Of a stretch of DNA of 64,000 bases, positions 52,626-61,400 are shown piece after piece. Below the pieces are notes generated by a model that was given only the letters and a program-made list of their open reading frames with translations, had not been told where the DNA came from and ran no database searches. The DNA is from Mitsuaria sp. GD03876 (GTDB lineage: Bacteria; Pseudomonadota; Gammaproteobacteria; Burkholderiales; Burkholderiaceae_C): the NCBI RefSeq assembly GCF_029840635.1, contig NZ_JAOCCU010000006.1, forward strand, positions 62,001 to 126,000, written 5' to 3'. Made by a program: the position numbers and the translations under genes. How positions within the stretch are numbered: the first letter of the stretch is position 1; each line of letters opens with the position of its first letter.

Positions 52626-52879
52626 TTCCTGGCGTTCCCCATTGCGCGGATCTCCGCGATCAGCGGGCCGACGACCGCCTGGACGGATTCGCCTTCACCG
52701 GCCGCGGCGGCGGCCTTGCTCCTCGCGATCGAGTCCTGGAACTCGTTCAGCGTCGCCTCTCGCCACCCGCGCAATTCCTCGCTCTCACGCAGCACCTGCG
52801 TGCGCGACGCATACCTTCCGCTTTCGATCAGATCCAGCACGATGGCCTCCAGGTCGGGTCCCAAATCTGCGTGAATCAT
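52622..52879 (-). CDS. parD: ParD-family antitoxin, left copy
   Basis: 85 residues from the ATG at 52879 (MIHADLGPDLEAIVLDLIESGRYASRTQVLRESEEL), a ribbon-helix-helix antitoxin that binds ParE and its own promoter. A longer frame starting at 52936 exists, but the equal length of both paralogues from this ATG supports the shorter start. Over the first 45 residues it is nearly identical to the copy at 61703-61960 but the C-terminal, toxin-binding half is diverged. DNA upstream is also conserved between copies, including a 14-bp dyad 73 bp from the start codon. Confidence 0.9.
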   Translation of the reverse strand: MIHADLGPDLEAIVLDLIESGRYASRTQVLRESEELRGWREATLNEFQDSIARSKAAAAAGEGESVQAVVGPLIAEIRAMGNARK

Positions 52880-52951
52880 CTCGAGCGTTCCGTCGGAAGG
52901 AAATCGCATCGTAGGGGGTGACCCCCTCCCCAACAAGCGGGCCCCCTTGCC

Positions 52952-52965
52952 GCGAAGTTGTTCGC
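52952..52965. promoter_or_regulatory. Conserved dyad upstream of left parDE, probable operator
   Basis: gcgaagttgttcgc (GCGAA-N4-TTCGC) lies 73 bp upstream of parD. The right module has gcgaatttgttcgc at the same distance (62033-62046). A local ggggg-tga-ccccc dyad at 52915-52927 occurs only here. The shared dyad is the best candidate for the ParD binding site or a promoter element. Confidence 0.6.
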
Positions 52966-53035
52966 ACAGGTCGGTGTTCGCGCGACACCTGACCCCCTTC
53001 CGAGCCGCGAAAGACCGCGCCGGCCTGCCCGGAAG

Positions 53036-53068
53036 TTCAGGAAACCTTCAGGCACCCCCTCGTACTCT
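53036..53068 (+). promoter_or_regulatory. OmpR-type direct-repeat box and -10 before the efflux operon
   Basis: TTCAGG-aaacc-TTCAGG (53036-53052, 11-bp period) is followed 10 bp later by TACTCT (53063-53068). Tandem 11-bp spaced half-sites replacing the -35 region are the usual target of OmpR/PhoB-family regulators, such as the one encoded at 59299. The box sits 56 bp before the first small ORF of the efflux operon. Confidence 0.5.
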
Positions 53069-53123
53069 GACGCCCGTCTCGTCGCCACGGCGAGCCGGCC
53101 TTCCCCACCACCCAGGAGCGTTC

Positions 53124-53225
53124 ATGGATCCCGACCCTAGTCCCCGACGTCCCGCGGCCCCAGCCGCCCCGACCCTTTCCTCGCATTCATCGCGAGCGAC
53201 GTCCGACCGGATCCTCCGCGCCTGA
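53124..53225 (+). CDS. Possible 33-residue leader peptide of the efflux operon
   Basis: ATG at 53124 has an AGGAG ribosome-binding site (53114-53118). The frame encodes a Pro/Ser/Ala/Arg-rich peptide (MDPDPSPRRPAAPAAP...) and ends at 53225. No known domain; it could be a leader peptide whose translation affects the operon, or chance. Confidence 0.35.
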   Translation: MDPDPSPRRPAAPAAPTLSSHSSRATSDRILRA

Positions 53226-53262
53226 GCGCGAGGGGCCGCGGCCGTCGCCGCCGGAGCCCCTC

Positions 53263-53457
53263 ATGCTGAACTTCCTCACCCGCTTCCCGCGCCGCGACAC
53301 GCTGCGCGACCTGGTCGACCTCGCCGTGGCGCGCCGCCGCGCCCGCCGCACCGCCGCCCTGATGGACCTCCACGGTCCCCACGAGACCCACGCGCCGTAC
53401 CACGCGCCCGCACCGCGCCGCCCGCTGCAAGGGCTGCTCGTGCCGCTCGGCGACTGA
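53263..53457 (+). CDS. Small basic protein upstream of the efflux operon, unrecognised
   Basis: 64 residues with a GGAG motif 10 bp before the ATG. The N-terminal half (MLNFLTRFPRRDTLRDLVDLAVARRRARRTAALMDLH) is an amphipathic, Arg-rich helix; the C-terminal half is His/Pro-rich (HGPHETHAPYHAPAP), which could bind metal. It lies between the promoter box and the adaptor gene, so it is probably co-transcribed with the cation efflux pump. The His-rich tail is consistent with a metal-related role, but that is inference. Codon use matches neighbouring genes. A polypyrimidine stretch follows. Confidence 0.45.
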   Translation: MLNFLTRFPRRDTLRDLVDLAVARRRARRTAALMDLHGPHETHAPYHAPAPRRPLQGLLVPLGD

Positions 53458-53467
53458 CCGCCGGCTC

Positions 53468-53502
53468 GTTCCCCCTTCCTCCCTCTTCCTCCCCCTTCCT
53501 TC
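53468..53502 (+). repeat. Polypyrimidine tract before the adaptor gene
   Basis: About 35 bases consisting almost only of C and T (cccccttcctccctcttcctcccccttcctt) separate the small basic protein gene from the adaptor gene. It is the longest such tract noticed in the window. It ends in cggagaac, which carries the adaptor ribosome-binding site. Confidence 0.7.
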
Positions 53503-53514
53503 GGAGAACCCCTC

Positions 53515-54699
53515 ATGAGGACCCTCCTCAGGCCCCGTCGCGCGTCGACGAGTCCACGCCCACGCCCGCGCCCGCTCGCCCTGGCGTCCTCGCTCGTCCT
53601 CGCGCCGCTGCTGTCGCTGACGCTCGGCGGCTGCGACGGCGAAGCCGCCCAGGCCGACCCGCTGTCCGCCGCGCCGGGCGCCGCGGCCACGCTGCGCCAC
53701 GAGGGCGCCGAGGTCGTCGTGCCCGAGCGCTCGCCGCTGCGCGAGCGGCTCGTCGTCGCCGCGGTGCAGCGCCGCGCGGTCGAGCAGCCGATCACCGCGC
53801 CCGGCGCGATCGAGGCGCTGCCGGATCACCTCGCGCGCATCACGCCGCCGGTCAGCGGCCGCATCGAGCAGCTGCATCGCGCCCTCGGCGACGCGGTGCG
53901 CGCGGGCGACGTGCTGGTCACGCTCGCCTCGGCCGACCTGAGCGCGGCCCGCGGCGACGCCGCCAAGGCCCGCGACGCCGCCGCCCAGGCGCGCCGCGAC
54001 CTCGACCGCCAGCAGTTGCTCCTGGACGCCGGCATCGCCGCGCGCAAGGACCTCGAGGCCGCGCAGCTCGCGAGCGCCCAGGCCGAGAACGACCTGCGCA
54101 CGGCGCAAGCCAAGCTCGCGCAACTGGGCGCCGGCGAGACCGAGGGCCGGCGCCTGGTGGTGCGCGCGCCGCTGGCCGGCCGCGTCATCGAGATGAGCGC
54201 CGCGCCAGGCGGCTACTGGAACGACATCAACGCGCCGCTGATGACCGTGGCCGATCTGAGCCAGGTCTCGCTGACGGCCGCGGTGCCGGAGAAGGACCTG
54301 GCGCAGGTGTTCGTCGGCCAGCGCGCGCAGGTGCGCCTGAACGCCTATCCCGACGCGCCGCGCGAGGGCACCGTGCGCTACCTCGGCGAGGTGCTCGACA
54401 CCGACACCCGCACCGTCAAGGTCCGCTTGATCCTGGACAACGCCGACGGCCGCCTGCGCCCCGGCATGTTCGCCAAGGTGCTCTTCGCCGGCCCGTCGCA
54501 CGAGGCCCCGGTCGTGCCGGCCTCCGCGCTGCTGCAGAACGGCCTGTTCACCCGCGTCTACGTCGAGCGCGCGCCCGGCCGCTACGCCGCCCGCGACGTC
54601 ACCGTCGGCGCGGCGCTGGGCGACGCGGTCGAGATCCTGTCCGGCCTGAAGCCGGGCGAGCGCGTCGTCGTGCGCGAGGGAGTGCTGCTCAATGATTGA
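53515..54699 (+). CDS. czcB: RND efflux periplasmic adaptor lipoprotein (CzcB-like)
   Basis: 394 residues with a GGAGAA ribosome-binding site. An Arg-rich start and hydrophobic helix end in LTLGGC (lipobox, Cys40), making it a lipoprotein. The membrane-fusion architecture is visible: lipoyl half-motif ITPPVSGRIEQLHRALGDAVRAGDVLVTLAS, an alpha hairpin (about residues 145-205), the second lipoyl half RRLVVRAPLAGRVIEMSAAPGGYWN, beta-barrel (VSLTAAVPEKDLAQVFVGQRAQVRLNAYP) and membrane-proximal domain. It links the inner-membrane pump to the outer-membrane channel. Its stop overlaps the pump start by 8 bp. Symbol by analogy; the metal is not proven. Confidence 0.85.
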   Translation: MRTLLRPRRASTSPRPRPRPLALASSLVLAPLLSLTLGGCDGEAAQADPLSAAPGAAATLRHEGAEVVVPERSPLRERLVVAAVQRRAVEQPITAPGAIEALPDHLARITPPVSGRIEQLHRALGDAVRAGDVLVTLASADLSAARGDAAKARDAAAQARRDLDRQQLLLDAGIAARKDLEAAQLASAQAENDLRTAQAKLAQLGAGETEGRRLVVRAPLAGRVIEMSAAPGGYWNDINAPLMTVADLSQVSLTAAVPEKDLAQVFVGQRAQVRLNAYPDAPREGTVRYLGEVLDTDTRTVKVRLILDNADGRLRPGMFAKVLFAGPSHEAPVVPASALLQNGLFTRVYVERAPGRYAARDVTVGAALGDAVEILSGLKPGERVVVREGVLLND

Positions 54700-57600
54700 A
54701 CGCCTCGTCCGCCTGTGCTTCGAGCGCCGCGGCATCGTCTGGCTGGTGTTCGTGTTCGCCGCGCTCTACGGCGTGCACAGCTTCCGGCAGCTGCCGCTGG
54801 AGGCCTATCCCGACATCGCCGACGTCACCTCGCAGATCGTCACCCAGGTCAACGGCCTGGCCGCCGAGGAGGTCGAGCAGCAGATCACCATCCCCATCGA
54901 GCGCGCGCTGCTGGGCACGCCCGGCATGCAGGTGCTGCGCACGCGCAGCCTGTTCGGGCTGTCGCTGGTGACGGTGGTGTTCCAGGACGGCGTCGAGGGC
55001 TACTGGTCGCGCGAGCGGCTGCAGGAGCGCCTGTCCGACCTCACCTTGCCCTACGGCGCCAAGCCGGGCCTGGACCCGTACACCTCGCCCACCGGCGAGA
55101 TCTACCGCTACACGCTCGAGAGCCCGACCCGCGGCCTGCGCGAGCTGTCCGAGCTGCAGACCTGGACCGTCATCCCGCGCCTGAAGAAGGTCGCGGGCGT
55201 CGTGGACGTCACCAACTTCGGCGGGCTGACCACGCAGTTCATGCTGGAGCTCGATCCCGCGCGCCTGACGCAGTACGGCCTGACGCTGAGCCAGGTGGTC
55301 GACGCGATCAACGCCAACAACACCAGCGGCGGCGGCAGCGTCGTCGACCGCGGCGAGCAGACCTACGTCGTGCGCGGCGTGGGCCTGCTGACCTCGCTGC
55401 GCGACATGGGGCACGTCGTGGTGAAGAGCACCGGCGGCGTGCCGGTGCTGGTCGAGGACCTGGGCCGGCTGCGCTACGGCAACGTCGAGCGCCGCGGCAT
55501 CCTCGGCAAGGACCGCAACGGCGACACGATCGAGGGCATCGTGCTGCTGCTCAAGGAAACCAACCCGTCGCGCACGCTCGACGGGTTGCACGCGGCCGTG
55601 GCCGAACTCAACGGCGGGCTGCTGCCCGGCGACGTCAAGGTCGTGCCCTACCTGGACCGCTCGACGCTGATCGACACCACGGCGCGCACCGTCGGCCACA
55701 CGATGGTGGAGGGCATGGTCGTCGTCACGCTGGTGCTGCTGCTGTTCCTGGGCAGCCCGCGCGCGGCGCTGGTCGTGGCGGTGACGATCCCGCTGGCGCT
55801 GTTGTCCGCGTTCATCTTCATGCACCACGCGAAGGTGCCGGCCAACCTGCTGTCGCTGGGCGCGATCGACTTCGGCATCCTGGTCGACGGCGCGGTCGTG
55901 GTCGTCGAGCACCTGTTGCGCCGCCGCGAGCGCGAGGCGGGCCGGGCGCTGACGCCGGGCGACGCGATCGCGGCCACGCTGCAGGTGGCGCGGCCGATCT
56001 TCTTCGGCATGGCGGTGATCGCCGCCGCCTACCTGCCGCTGTTCGCCTTCGAGCGCATCGAATACAAGCTGTTCAGCCCGATGGCCTACGCAGTCGGCGC
56101 GGCGCTGGTGGGCGCGCTGCTGGTCGCGCTGGTGTTGACGCCGGCGCTGGCCTGGCTGGCGTTCCGACGGCCGCGGCCCGCGGTCCGCAATCGGCCGCTC
56201 GAGGCGCTGCAGGTCCGTTATGCCGCGTTCCTCGACCGCGCCGTCGGCGCGCGCCGGGGGCTGGCACTGGCGGTGGCCGGCGCGGCGGTGGCGCTGGTGG
56301 CGCTCGCCGGCACGATCGGGCGCGACTTCCTGCCCTACCTGGACGAGGGCTCGATCTGGCTCCAGGTGCAGATGCCGCCCGGCATCACGCTGGACAAGGC
56401 CGCCGCGATGGCGGACGAGCTGCGCCGCGTCACGCTCGAGTTTCCCGAGGTGTCGCATGTCGTGACGCAGACCGGCCGCAACGACGACGGCACCGACTAC
56501 TGGACGCCGTCCCACATCGAGGCCAGCGTCGGGCTCAAGCCCTACGACACCTGGACCACGCCCGGCGGCAAGCAGGCGCTGATCCAGCGCCTGAGCGAGC
56601 GTTACGCCCGCATGCCGGGCTACGCCGTGTCCTTCATGCAGCCGATGATCGACGGCGTGCAGGACAAGCTGTCCGGCGCGCACAGCGACCTGGTGGTCAA
56701 GGTCTTCGGCGACGACCTCGACGAGGGCCGGCGCATCGCGGGCCGCGTGGCCGAGGTGCTGCGCGGCATCCCCGGCGCGGCCGACGTGGCGGTCGACGTC
56801 GAGCCGCCGCTGCCCAACCTGCGCATCGACCTGGATCGCGCGGCCGCAGCGCGGCTGGGCATCAACGCGGCCGACGTGGCGCACCTGATCTCGACCGGCA
56901 TCGGCGGCGCGTCGATCGGGCAGGTCTATGTCGGCGAGAAGAGCTACGACATGACGGTGCGCTTCACGCCGGCGTCGCGCGAGAGCCCGCAGGCGATCGG
57001 CGACCTGCGGCTGACCGGCGCCAACGGCGCGCAGGTGCCGCTGTCGGACGTGGCGCGCATCCGCACCACCGTCGGGGAAAGCGTCATCGTCCGCGAGATG
57101 GGCGAGCGCCACCTGATCGTGCGGCTCAACACGCGCGGGCGCGACCTGTCGAGCTTCCTGGCGGAGGCCCAGCCGGCGCTGGAGCGCGAGGTCCGCTTCG
57201 ACCGGCAGCGCTTCCACCTGGCCTGGGGCGGGCAGTTCGAGAACCTGCAGCGCGCGCAGCAGCGCCTGGCGGTGATCCTGCCGCTGACGCTGGGCGTGAT
57301 GCTGCTGTTGCTGTTCGGCGAGTTCCGCAACCTGCGCCAGCCGCTGCTGGTGCTGGGCGTGGTGCCGCTGGCGATGATCGGCGGCTTCGCCGCGCTGCAC
57401 CTGCGCGGGATGACGCTGAACGTGTCCAGCGCGGTCGGGTTCATCGCGCTGTTCGGGGTGGCCGTGCTGGGTGGCGTGCTGATGGTGGCGCAGATCAACC
57501 GGTTGCGGCAGGTCGACGGGCTGCCGCTGCGCGAGGCGGTGCTCGAGGGCGCGGCCAGCCGCATGCGGCCGGTGCTGATGACGGCGACGGTGGCCGCGTT

Positions 57601-57871
57601 CGGGCTGACCCCCGCGATGCTGGCCACCGGGCTGGGCAGCGACGTGCAGCGCCCGCTGGCGACGGTGGTCGTCGGCGGGCTGGCGAGCGCGACGCTGCTG
57701 ACCCTGTTGTTGCTGCCGGCGCTGTACCACTGGATCGAGCGGCGCGTCGAAGCCGCCGCCGCGCGGCGGGCAGCGACCGATACCGCCGACGCCCCCGAAA
57801 CGCCCGACGCCCGCGGCCGGCACGGCCCGCGCGGCGCCCATGACGACACCGCTCCGGAGACCCTCGCATGA
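54692..57871 (+). CDS. czcA: Heavy-metal RND pump, CzcA-like
   Basis: 1059 residues, with twelve membrane helices and two large periplasmic loops. MIERLVRLCFERRGIVWLVF and LPLEAYPDIADVTSQIVTQVNG are the HME-RND opening. Helix 4 holds AIDFGILVDGAVVVVEHLLRR, that is Asp393, Asp399 and Glu406, the DFG-D-E pattern of divalent cation pumps (Zn/Co/Cd/Ni) and unlike the copper/silver type. FLPYLDEGSIWLQVQMPPG begins the second half. A proton-driven antiporter exporting metal from cytoplasm or periplasm. The C-terminus has an extra Ala/Asp-rich tail of about 40 residues. Overlaps czcB by 8 bp and the channel gene by four. Confidence 0.92.
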   Translation: MIERLVRLCFERRGIVWLVFVFAALYGVHSFRQLPLEAYPDIADVTSQIVTQVNGLAAEEVEQQITIPIERALLGTPGMQVLRTRSLFGLSLVTVVFQDGVEGYWSRERLQERLSDLTLPYGAKPGLDPYTSPTGEIYRYTLESPTRGLRELSELQTWTVIPRLKKVAGVVDVTNFGGLTTQFMLELDPARLTQYGLTLSQVVDAINANNTSGGGSVVDRGEQTYVVRGVGLLTSLRDMGHVVVKSTGGVPVLVEDLGRLRYGNVERRGILGKDRNGDTIEGIVLLLKETNPSRTLDGLHAAVAELNGGLLPGDVKVVPYLDRSTLIDTTARTVGHTMVEGMVVVTLVLLLFLGSPRAALVVAVTIPLALLSAFIFMHHAKVPANLLSLGAIDFGILVDGAVVVVEHLLRRREREAGRALTPGDAIAATLQVARPIFFGMAVIAAAYLPLFAFERIEYKLFSPMAYAVGAALVGALLVALVLTPALAWLAFRRPRPAVRNRPLEALQVRYAAFLDRAVGARRGLALAVAGAAVALVALAGTIGRDFLPYLDEGSIWLQVQMPPGITLDKAAAMADELRRVTLEFPEVSHVVTQTGRNDDGTDYWTPSHIEASVGLKPYDTWTTPGGKQALIQRLSERYARMPGYAVSFMQPMIDGVQDKLSGAHSDLVVKVFGDDLDEGRRIAGRVAEVLRGIPGAADVAVDVEPPLPNLRIDLDRAAAARLGINAADVAHLISTGIGGASIGQVYVGEKSYDMTVRFTPASRESPQAIGDLRLTGANGAQVPLSDVARIRTTVGESVIVREMGERHLIVRLNTRGRDLSSFLAEAQPALEREVRFDRQRFHLAWGGQFENLQRAQQRLAVILPLTLGVMLLLLFGEFRNLRQPLLVLGVVPLAMIGGFAALHLRGMTLNVSSAVGFIALFGVAVLGGVLMVAQINRLRQVDGLPLREAVLEGAASRMRPVLMTATVAAFGLTPAMLATGLGSDVQRPLATVVVGGLASATLLTLLLLPALYHWIERRVEAAAARRAATDTADAPETPDARGRHGPRGAHDDTAPETLA

Positions 57872-59259
57872 ACCGCCTGGTCCGCTATCGCCGTGCCGTG
57901 CGCATGGCCCGCCTGGTCCGATTCGCCCGCATCGCCGGACCGATCGCGGCGTCCTGGCTCGCGGCCGCGCTGGCCGCCGCCGCGATTGCGGTGCCCGAGG
58001 CGCGTGCCGCCTCATTGGACCCGCTGCCCGGCGACGTCGCGCTCGCGCGCTACCTGGAGGCGGTCGAGCAGACGAGCAACGACCTCGCCGCGCAGCGCGA
58101 GGCGGTGACCTCGGCGCGGGCCGGCATCGCCATCGCCGGCCTGCGGCCGGATCCGACGCTGTCGCTGGGCGCCGGGCCGGTCGAGTTCAGCCGGGAGGTC
58201 GATCCCAAGCCGCGCCTGGCCCGCAGCGTCGGCCTGTCCTACACCGTCGAGACCGGCGGCAAGCGCGACCGCCGCCTCGACGTCGCCCGCAGCCAGCTGC
58301 GCGCCAGCGAGGTCGCGCTGGACGGCGTGCGGCGCCAGGCCTCGGGCGACGCGGCCGCCGCCTTCATCGAGTCCTGCCGCTCCCGCGAGGCGCTGCAGCG
58401 GCAGGAGGCCTCGTTGCGGTCGCTGTCCGAGATCGTCCGCGTGAACGAGCAGCGGCATCGGGCCGGCGACCTCGGTGGCCTGGAGCTGCTGCAATCGCGC
58501 AATGAGCGCGACCAGTTCCTCGCGACCGTCGTGAAGGCGCGCGCCGACGCGGCGGCGGCGATGGAGGGGCTCTCGGTGCCGCTCGGCCGGCGTTGGCGCG
58601 AGGTGTTCGGCGACCAGTTGCCGCTGTGCGCGTTCCATGACGAGCCGCCGCCGCGGGACGTCGACACGCTGGTGACGCAGGCGCTGGACGCGCGGGACGA
58701 CGTGCTCGGCGCCCGCGCCGCGCTCGACGCCGCGCGCGCCGCCGCCGACCTGACGCGCGCCAACCGCTACGTCGATCCGAACATCAGCCTCAGCTATGGC
58801 TACACGCCGCGCGGACGCATCGGCGAGGCCGCGGATGGCTCGCCGACGGCGCCGTCGCCGCGCTCGAACACGCTGTCGCTGTCGCTCTCGGTGCCGATCC
58901 CGGTGTCGCGCCTGGCGCGCGGCGACCTGGTCCAGGCCGAGTCCGCGGTCACGCAGGCGATGCTGGGGCTGCGCCAGACCGAGCTCAAGGCGCAGGCGGA
59001 TGTCCGGGTCACCTTCATGCAGGTCCACGCGGCCTTCGACAACCTGGCCCGCTACCGCGACGCCACGCTGGTCGACGCGGAACGCGTGCTGGCGGGGATG
59101 CGGACCTCGTACCAGCACGGCGCGGCGTCGCTGCTGGAGCTGCTGTCGGCGCAGCGTGCGGCCGACGACACCTACCTGGCCTACCTCCAGGCGCGCAGCG
59201 ACCTGGCGGGCGCGACGGTGCGGCTGCAACTGAGCGTCGGCCGCGCGCCGGCGCCCTGA
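57868..59259 (+). CDS. czcC: Outer-membrane efflux channel (CzcC/TolC-like)
   Basis: 463 residues. An Arg-rich signal peptide (cleavage after ARA near residue 49) precedes the TolC-type pattern of long coiled helices with two internally repeated halves: AVTSARAGIAIAGLRPDPTLSLGAGPVEF... and LTRANRYVDPNISLSYGYTPRG. NEQRHRAGDLGGLELLQSRNERDQF and GMRTSYQHGAASLLELLSAQRAADDTYLAYLQARSDLAGATVRLQL are the classic OEP repeats. It supplies the outer-membrane exit for the CzcAB-type pump. Gene order here is B-A-C rather than the C-B-A order of Cupriavidus. ATGA overlap with czcA. Confidence 0.88.
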   Translation: MNRLVRYRRAVRMARLVRFARIAGPIAASWLAAALAAAAIAVPEARAASLDPLPGDVALARYLEAVEQTSNDLAAQREAVTSARAGIAIAGLRPDPTLSLGAGPVEFSREVDPKPRLARSVGLSYTVETGGKRDRRLDVARSQLRASEVALDGVRRQASGDAAAAFIESCRSREALQRQEASLRSLSEIVRVNEQRHRAGDLGGLELLQSRNERDQFLATVVKARADAAAAMEGLSVPLGRRWREVFGDQLPLCAFHDEPPPRDVDTLVTQALDARDDVLGARAALDAARAAADLTRANRYVDPNISLSYGYTPRGRIGEAADGSPTAPSPRSNTLSLSLSVPIPVSRLARGDLVQAESAVTQAMLGLRQTELKAQADVRVTFMQVHAAFDNLARYRDATLVDAERVLAGMRTSYQHGAASLLELLSAQRAADDTYLAYLQARSDLAGATVRLQLSVGRAPAP

Positions 59260-59298
59260 CGACATGCGAGACTGCCGCCGCACGGGAGGAGGGGCGCG

Positions 59299-59979
59299 AT
59301 GAGGATTCTGCTGGTCGAGGACGATCGCAAGGCGGCGCGCCTGCTGGCGCGCGGCCTGCGGGAGGAGGGGTTCCTGGTCGACCAGGCCGGGACGATCGCC
59401 GAAGCGGACGAGGCGGCCTTCGTCACGACCCACGACCTGATCGTGCTGGACTGGATGCTGCCGGACGGCGACGGCATCGCGCTGTGCCGCACCCTGCGCG
59501 AGCGCGGACAGCAGGTGCCGGTGCTGATGCTCACCGCGCGGGACGCGTTGTCGGACCGGGTGACCGGGCTCAACGCCGGGGCGGACGACTACCTGACCAA
59601 GCCGTTCGCGTTCGAGGAGCTGCTCGCGCGCATCCGCGCGCTGCTGCGGCGCTCGGAGATGACGCGGCCGCCGGTGCTGAAGGCCGATGACCTGGCGCTC
59701 GATCCGGCCTCGCAGCAGGTGACGCGCGGGGGCAAAGTGATCCCGCTGACGCCCAAGGAATTCGCGCTGCTGCAGGCGCTGATGCGCCAGCCCGGCGTGG
59801 CCGTCGCCCGGCAACGGCTGGTCGAGCAGATCTGGCAGGGCGATCCGCTGGCGATCGACAACCTGATCGATGCCCACATCAGCAAGCTGCGCCGCAAGAT
59901 CGATGCGGCCGGCAGCCGGCCGCTGATCGAGACGGTCCGCGGCCACGGCTTCAGGATCCGCGGGGACGACGATGCTTAG
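59299..59979 (+). CDS. OmpR-family response regulator of the metal-efflux operon (CzcR/CusR-like)
   Basis: 226 residues with a GGAGGAGGGG ribosome-binding site. The receiver has MRILLVEDDRKAARLLARGLREEGFLVD, phospho-Asp51 in IVLDWMLPDGDG and the Lys in DYLTKPFAFEELLARIRALL; this is typical of heavy-metal regulators such as CzcR, CusR and IrlR. The winged helix runs LTPKEFALLQALMRQPG ... DAHISKLRRKID ... VRGHGFRI. It probably activates the efflux operon via the direct-repeat box at 53036. It starts 39 bp after czcC and overlaps the kinase gene by 8 bp. Confidence 0.9.
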   Translation: MRILLVEDDRKAARLLARGLREEGFLVDQAGTIAEADEAAFVTTHDLIVLDWMLPDGDGIALCRTLRERGQQVPVLMLTARDALSDRVTGLNAGADDYLTKPFAFEELLARIRALLRRSEMTRPPVLKADDLALDPASQQVTRGGKVIPLTPKEFALLQALMRQPGVAVARQRLVEQIWQGDPLAIDNLIDAHISKLRRKIDAAGSRPLIETVRGHGFRIRGDDDA

Positions 59980-61378
59980 CTTCCGCCGCCGGCTGGCGCT
60001 GGTGCACGTCGTCGTCGTGACGGCGGTGCTGGCGGTCGCGGCCACGCTGACCTACCTGAGCCTGGTGGCCGCGCTGCGCGACCAGCTCGACGGCGCGCTG
60101 CTGGCGCTGGCGGAGCAGGAGGCCAGCATCCTCGCCGCCAATCCCGGCCTGCCGGTGGCGGTGCACGAGGCGGCGAGCGCCGGTGCCGCGCCGCCGTCGT
60201 ACGCGCGGCTGGACCGGCTGGTGCAGGTCATCGGCGCCGATGGGCGGGTGCTCGCGCGCAGCGCCAACCTGGGCGCGGCGACGCTGCCGAGCGACGGCGT
60301 GCTGCTGGCGCGGCTGGCGCGCGGCGAGACGGTGTTCGAGAACCTGGACTTCGGCGACGAGCCGACGCGGCGCGTGTCGGTCCCGGTGCCCGGCGGCCGC
60401 GCGCTGACGGTGCAGGTGGCGGGCTCGCTCGACGACGTCGACCACGCGGTGGTGTCCGCGGGCTGGATGTTCCTGGTGATGGGCGTGGTGCTGGTGGTCG
60501 TGCTGACGGTGGCGGGGGCGGGGCTCACCGGCCGCGTCTTCGGCGCGGTGGACGATGTCGTGCGGCAGGCCAAGCGGATCGGCGACCGGACCTTGTCGGA
60601 CCGGCTGCCGCATCCCGGACCCCGCGACGAGATCGGGCGGCTGATCGACACGCTCAACGACATGCTGGGGCGGCTGGAACACGCGTTCGAGGCCCAGCGG
60701 CGGTTCACCGCCGACGCGTCGCATGAGTTGAGATCGCCGCTGTCGCGGCTGCGCACGGAGTTGGAGATCACGCTGCGCCGGCCGCGGGAGCCGGAGGAAT
60801 ACGTCGATGCGCTGCGGTCCTGCCTGGACGAGGTGGGGCGGCTGACGACGATGGTGGAGGAACTGCTGACGCTGGCGCGCCTGGATGCCGGGCAAGAGTC
60901 CAAGCCTTCGATGCCCGTGGAGATCGCACCGATCCTCGAGGAGGTGGTGCGCCGCGCGAGTGCGGCGGCGCAGCGGCGACGCATCGACCTGCGCGTCGCG
61001 TTCGACGCGGCGCACGGGGCGACGGCCGACCTGTCGCGGGAGCTGCTGATGCTGGTGGCGACCAACCTGGTCGACAACGCGCTCAAGTTCGGCGCGGCGG
61101 GCGGATCGGTGCTGGTGTCGCTGGACGTGGTCGATGGCGAGGCGGCCTGGTCCGTCGAGGACGACGGCCACGGCATCCCTGAGGAGGAACGCGCGCGCCT
61201 GTTCGAGCGCTTCTATCGCGGCGCCGGCGCGCGCGCGGCGGACATCCAGGGAACGGGTCTCGGCCTCGCGCTGTGCGACGCCATCGTGCGCGCCGCGGGT
61301 GGACGCATCGAGGTTGGCGTGTCGCGATGGGGCGGTGGCAGGTTCACGGTGAGGCTACCGGTCAACGGCGAGCGGTGA
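59972..61378 (+). CDS. Metal-responsive sensor histidine kinase (CzcS/CusS-like)
   Basis: 468 residues. Membrane helices at about 10-32 and 160-182 bracket a periplasmic sensor of about 130 residues, then HAMP (AGAGLTGRVFGAVDDVVRQAKRIGDRTLSDRLPHPGPRDEIGRLIDTLNDML), HisKA with DASHELRSPLSRLRTELE (His251) and HATPase_c (NLVDNALKFGAAGG, EDDGHGIPEEER, GTGLGLALCDAI). The DASHELRSPLSRLRTELEITL box is the one seen in heavy-metal sensor kinases. It should detect periplasmic metal and phosphorylate the regulator above. It ends 22 bp before the right parE gene, which runs in the opposite direction. Confidence 0.88.
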   Translation: MLSFRRRLALVHVVVVTAVLAVAATLTYLSLVAALRDQLDGALLALAEQEASILAANPGLPVAVHEAASAGAAPPSYARLDRLVQVIGADGRVLARSANLGAATLPSDGVLLARLARGETVFENLDFGDEPTRRVSVPVPGGRALTVQVAGSLDDVDHAVVSAGWMFLVMGVVLVVVLTVAGAGLTGRVFGAVDDVVRQAKRIGDRTLSDRLPHPGPRDEIGRLIDTLNDMLGRLEHAFEAQRRFTADASHELRSPLSRLRTELEITLRRPREPEEYVDALRSCLDEVGRLTTMVEELLTLARLDAGQESKPSMPVEIAPILEEVVRRASAAAQRRRIDLRVAFDAAHGATADLSRELLMLVATNLVDNALKFGAAGGSVLVSLDVVDGEAAWSVEDDGHGIPEEERARLFERFYRGAGARAADIQGTGLGLALCDAIVRAAGGRIEVGVSRWGGGRFTVRLPVNGER

Positions 61379-61400
61379 CAGCGACTGTGGCCACCGCGGC

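Noticed and set aside
54689-58015. A 1108-codon minus-strand frame opposite the RND pump
   Set aside because: His/Gln/Arg-rich shadow of the czcA-like gene with no recognisable domain.
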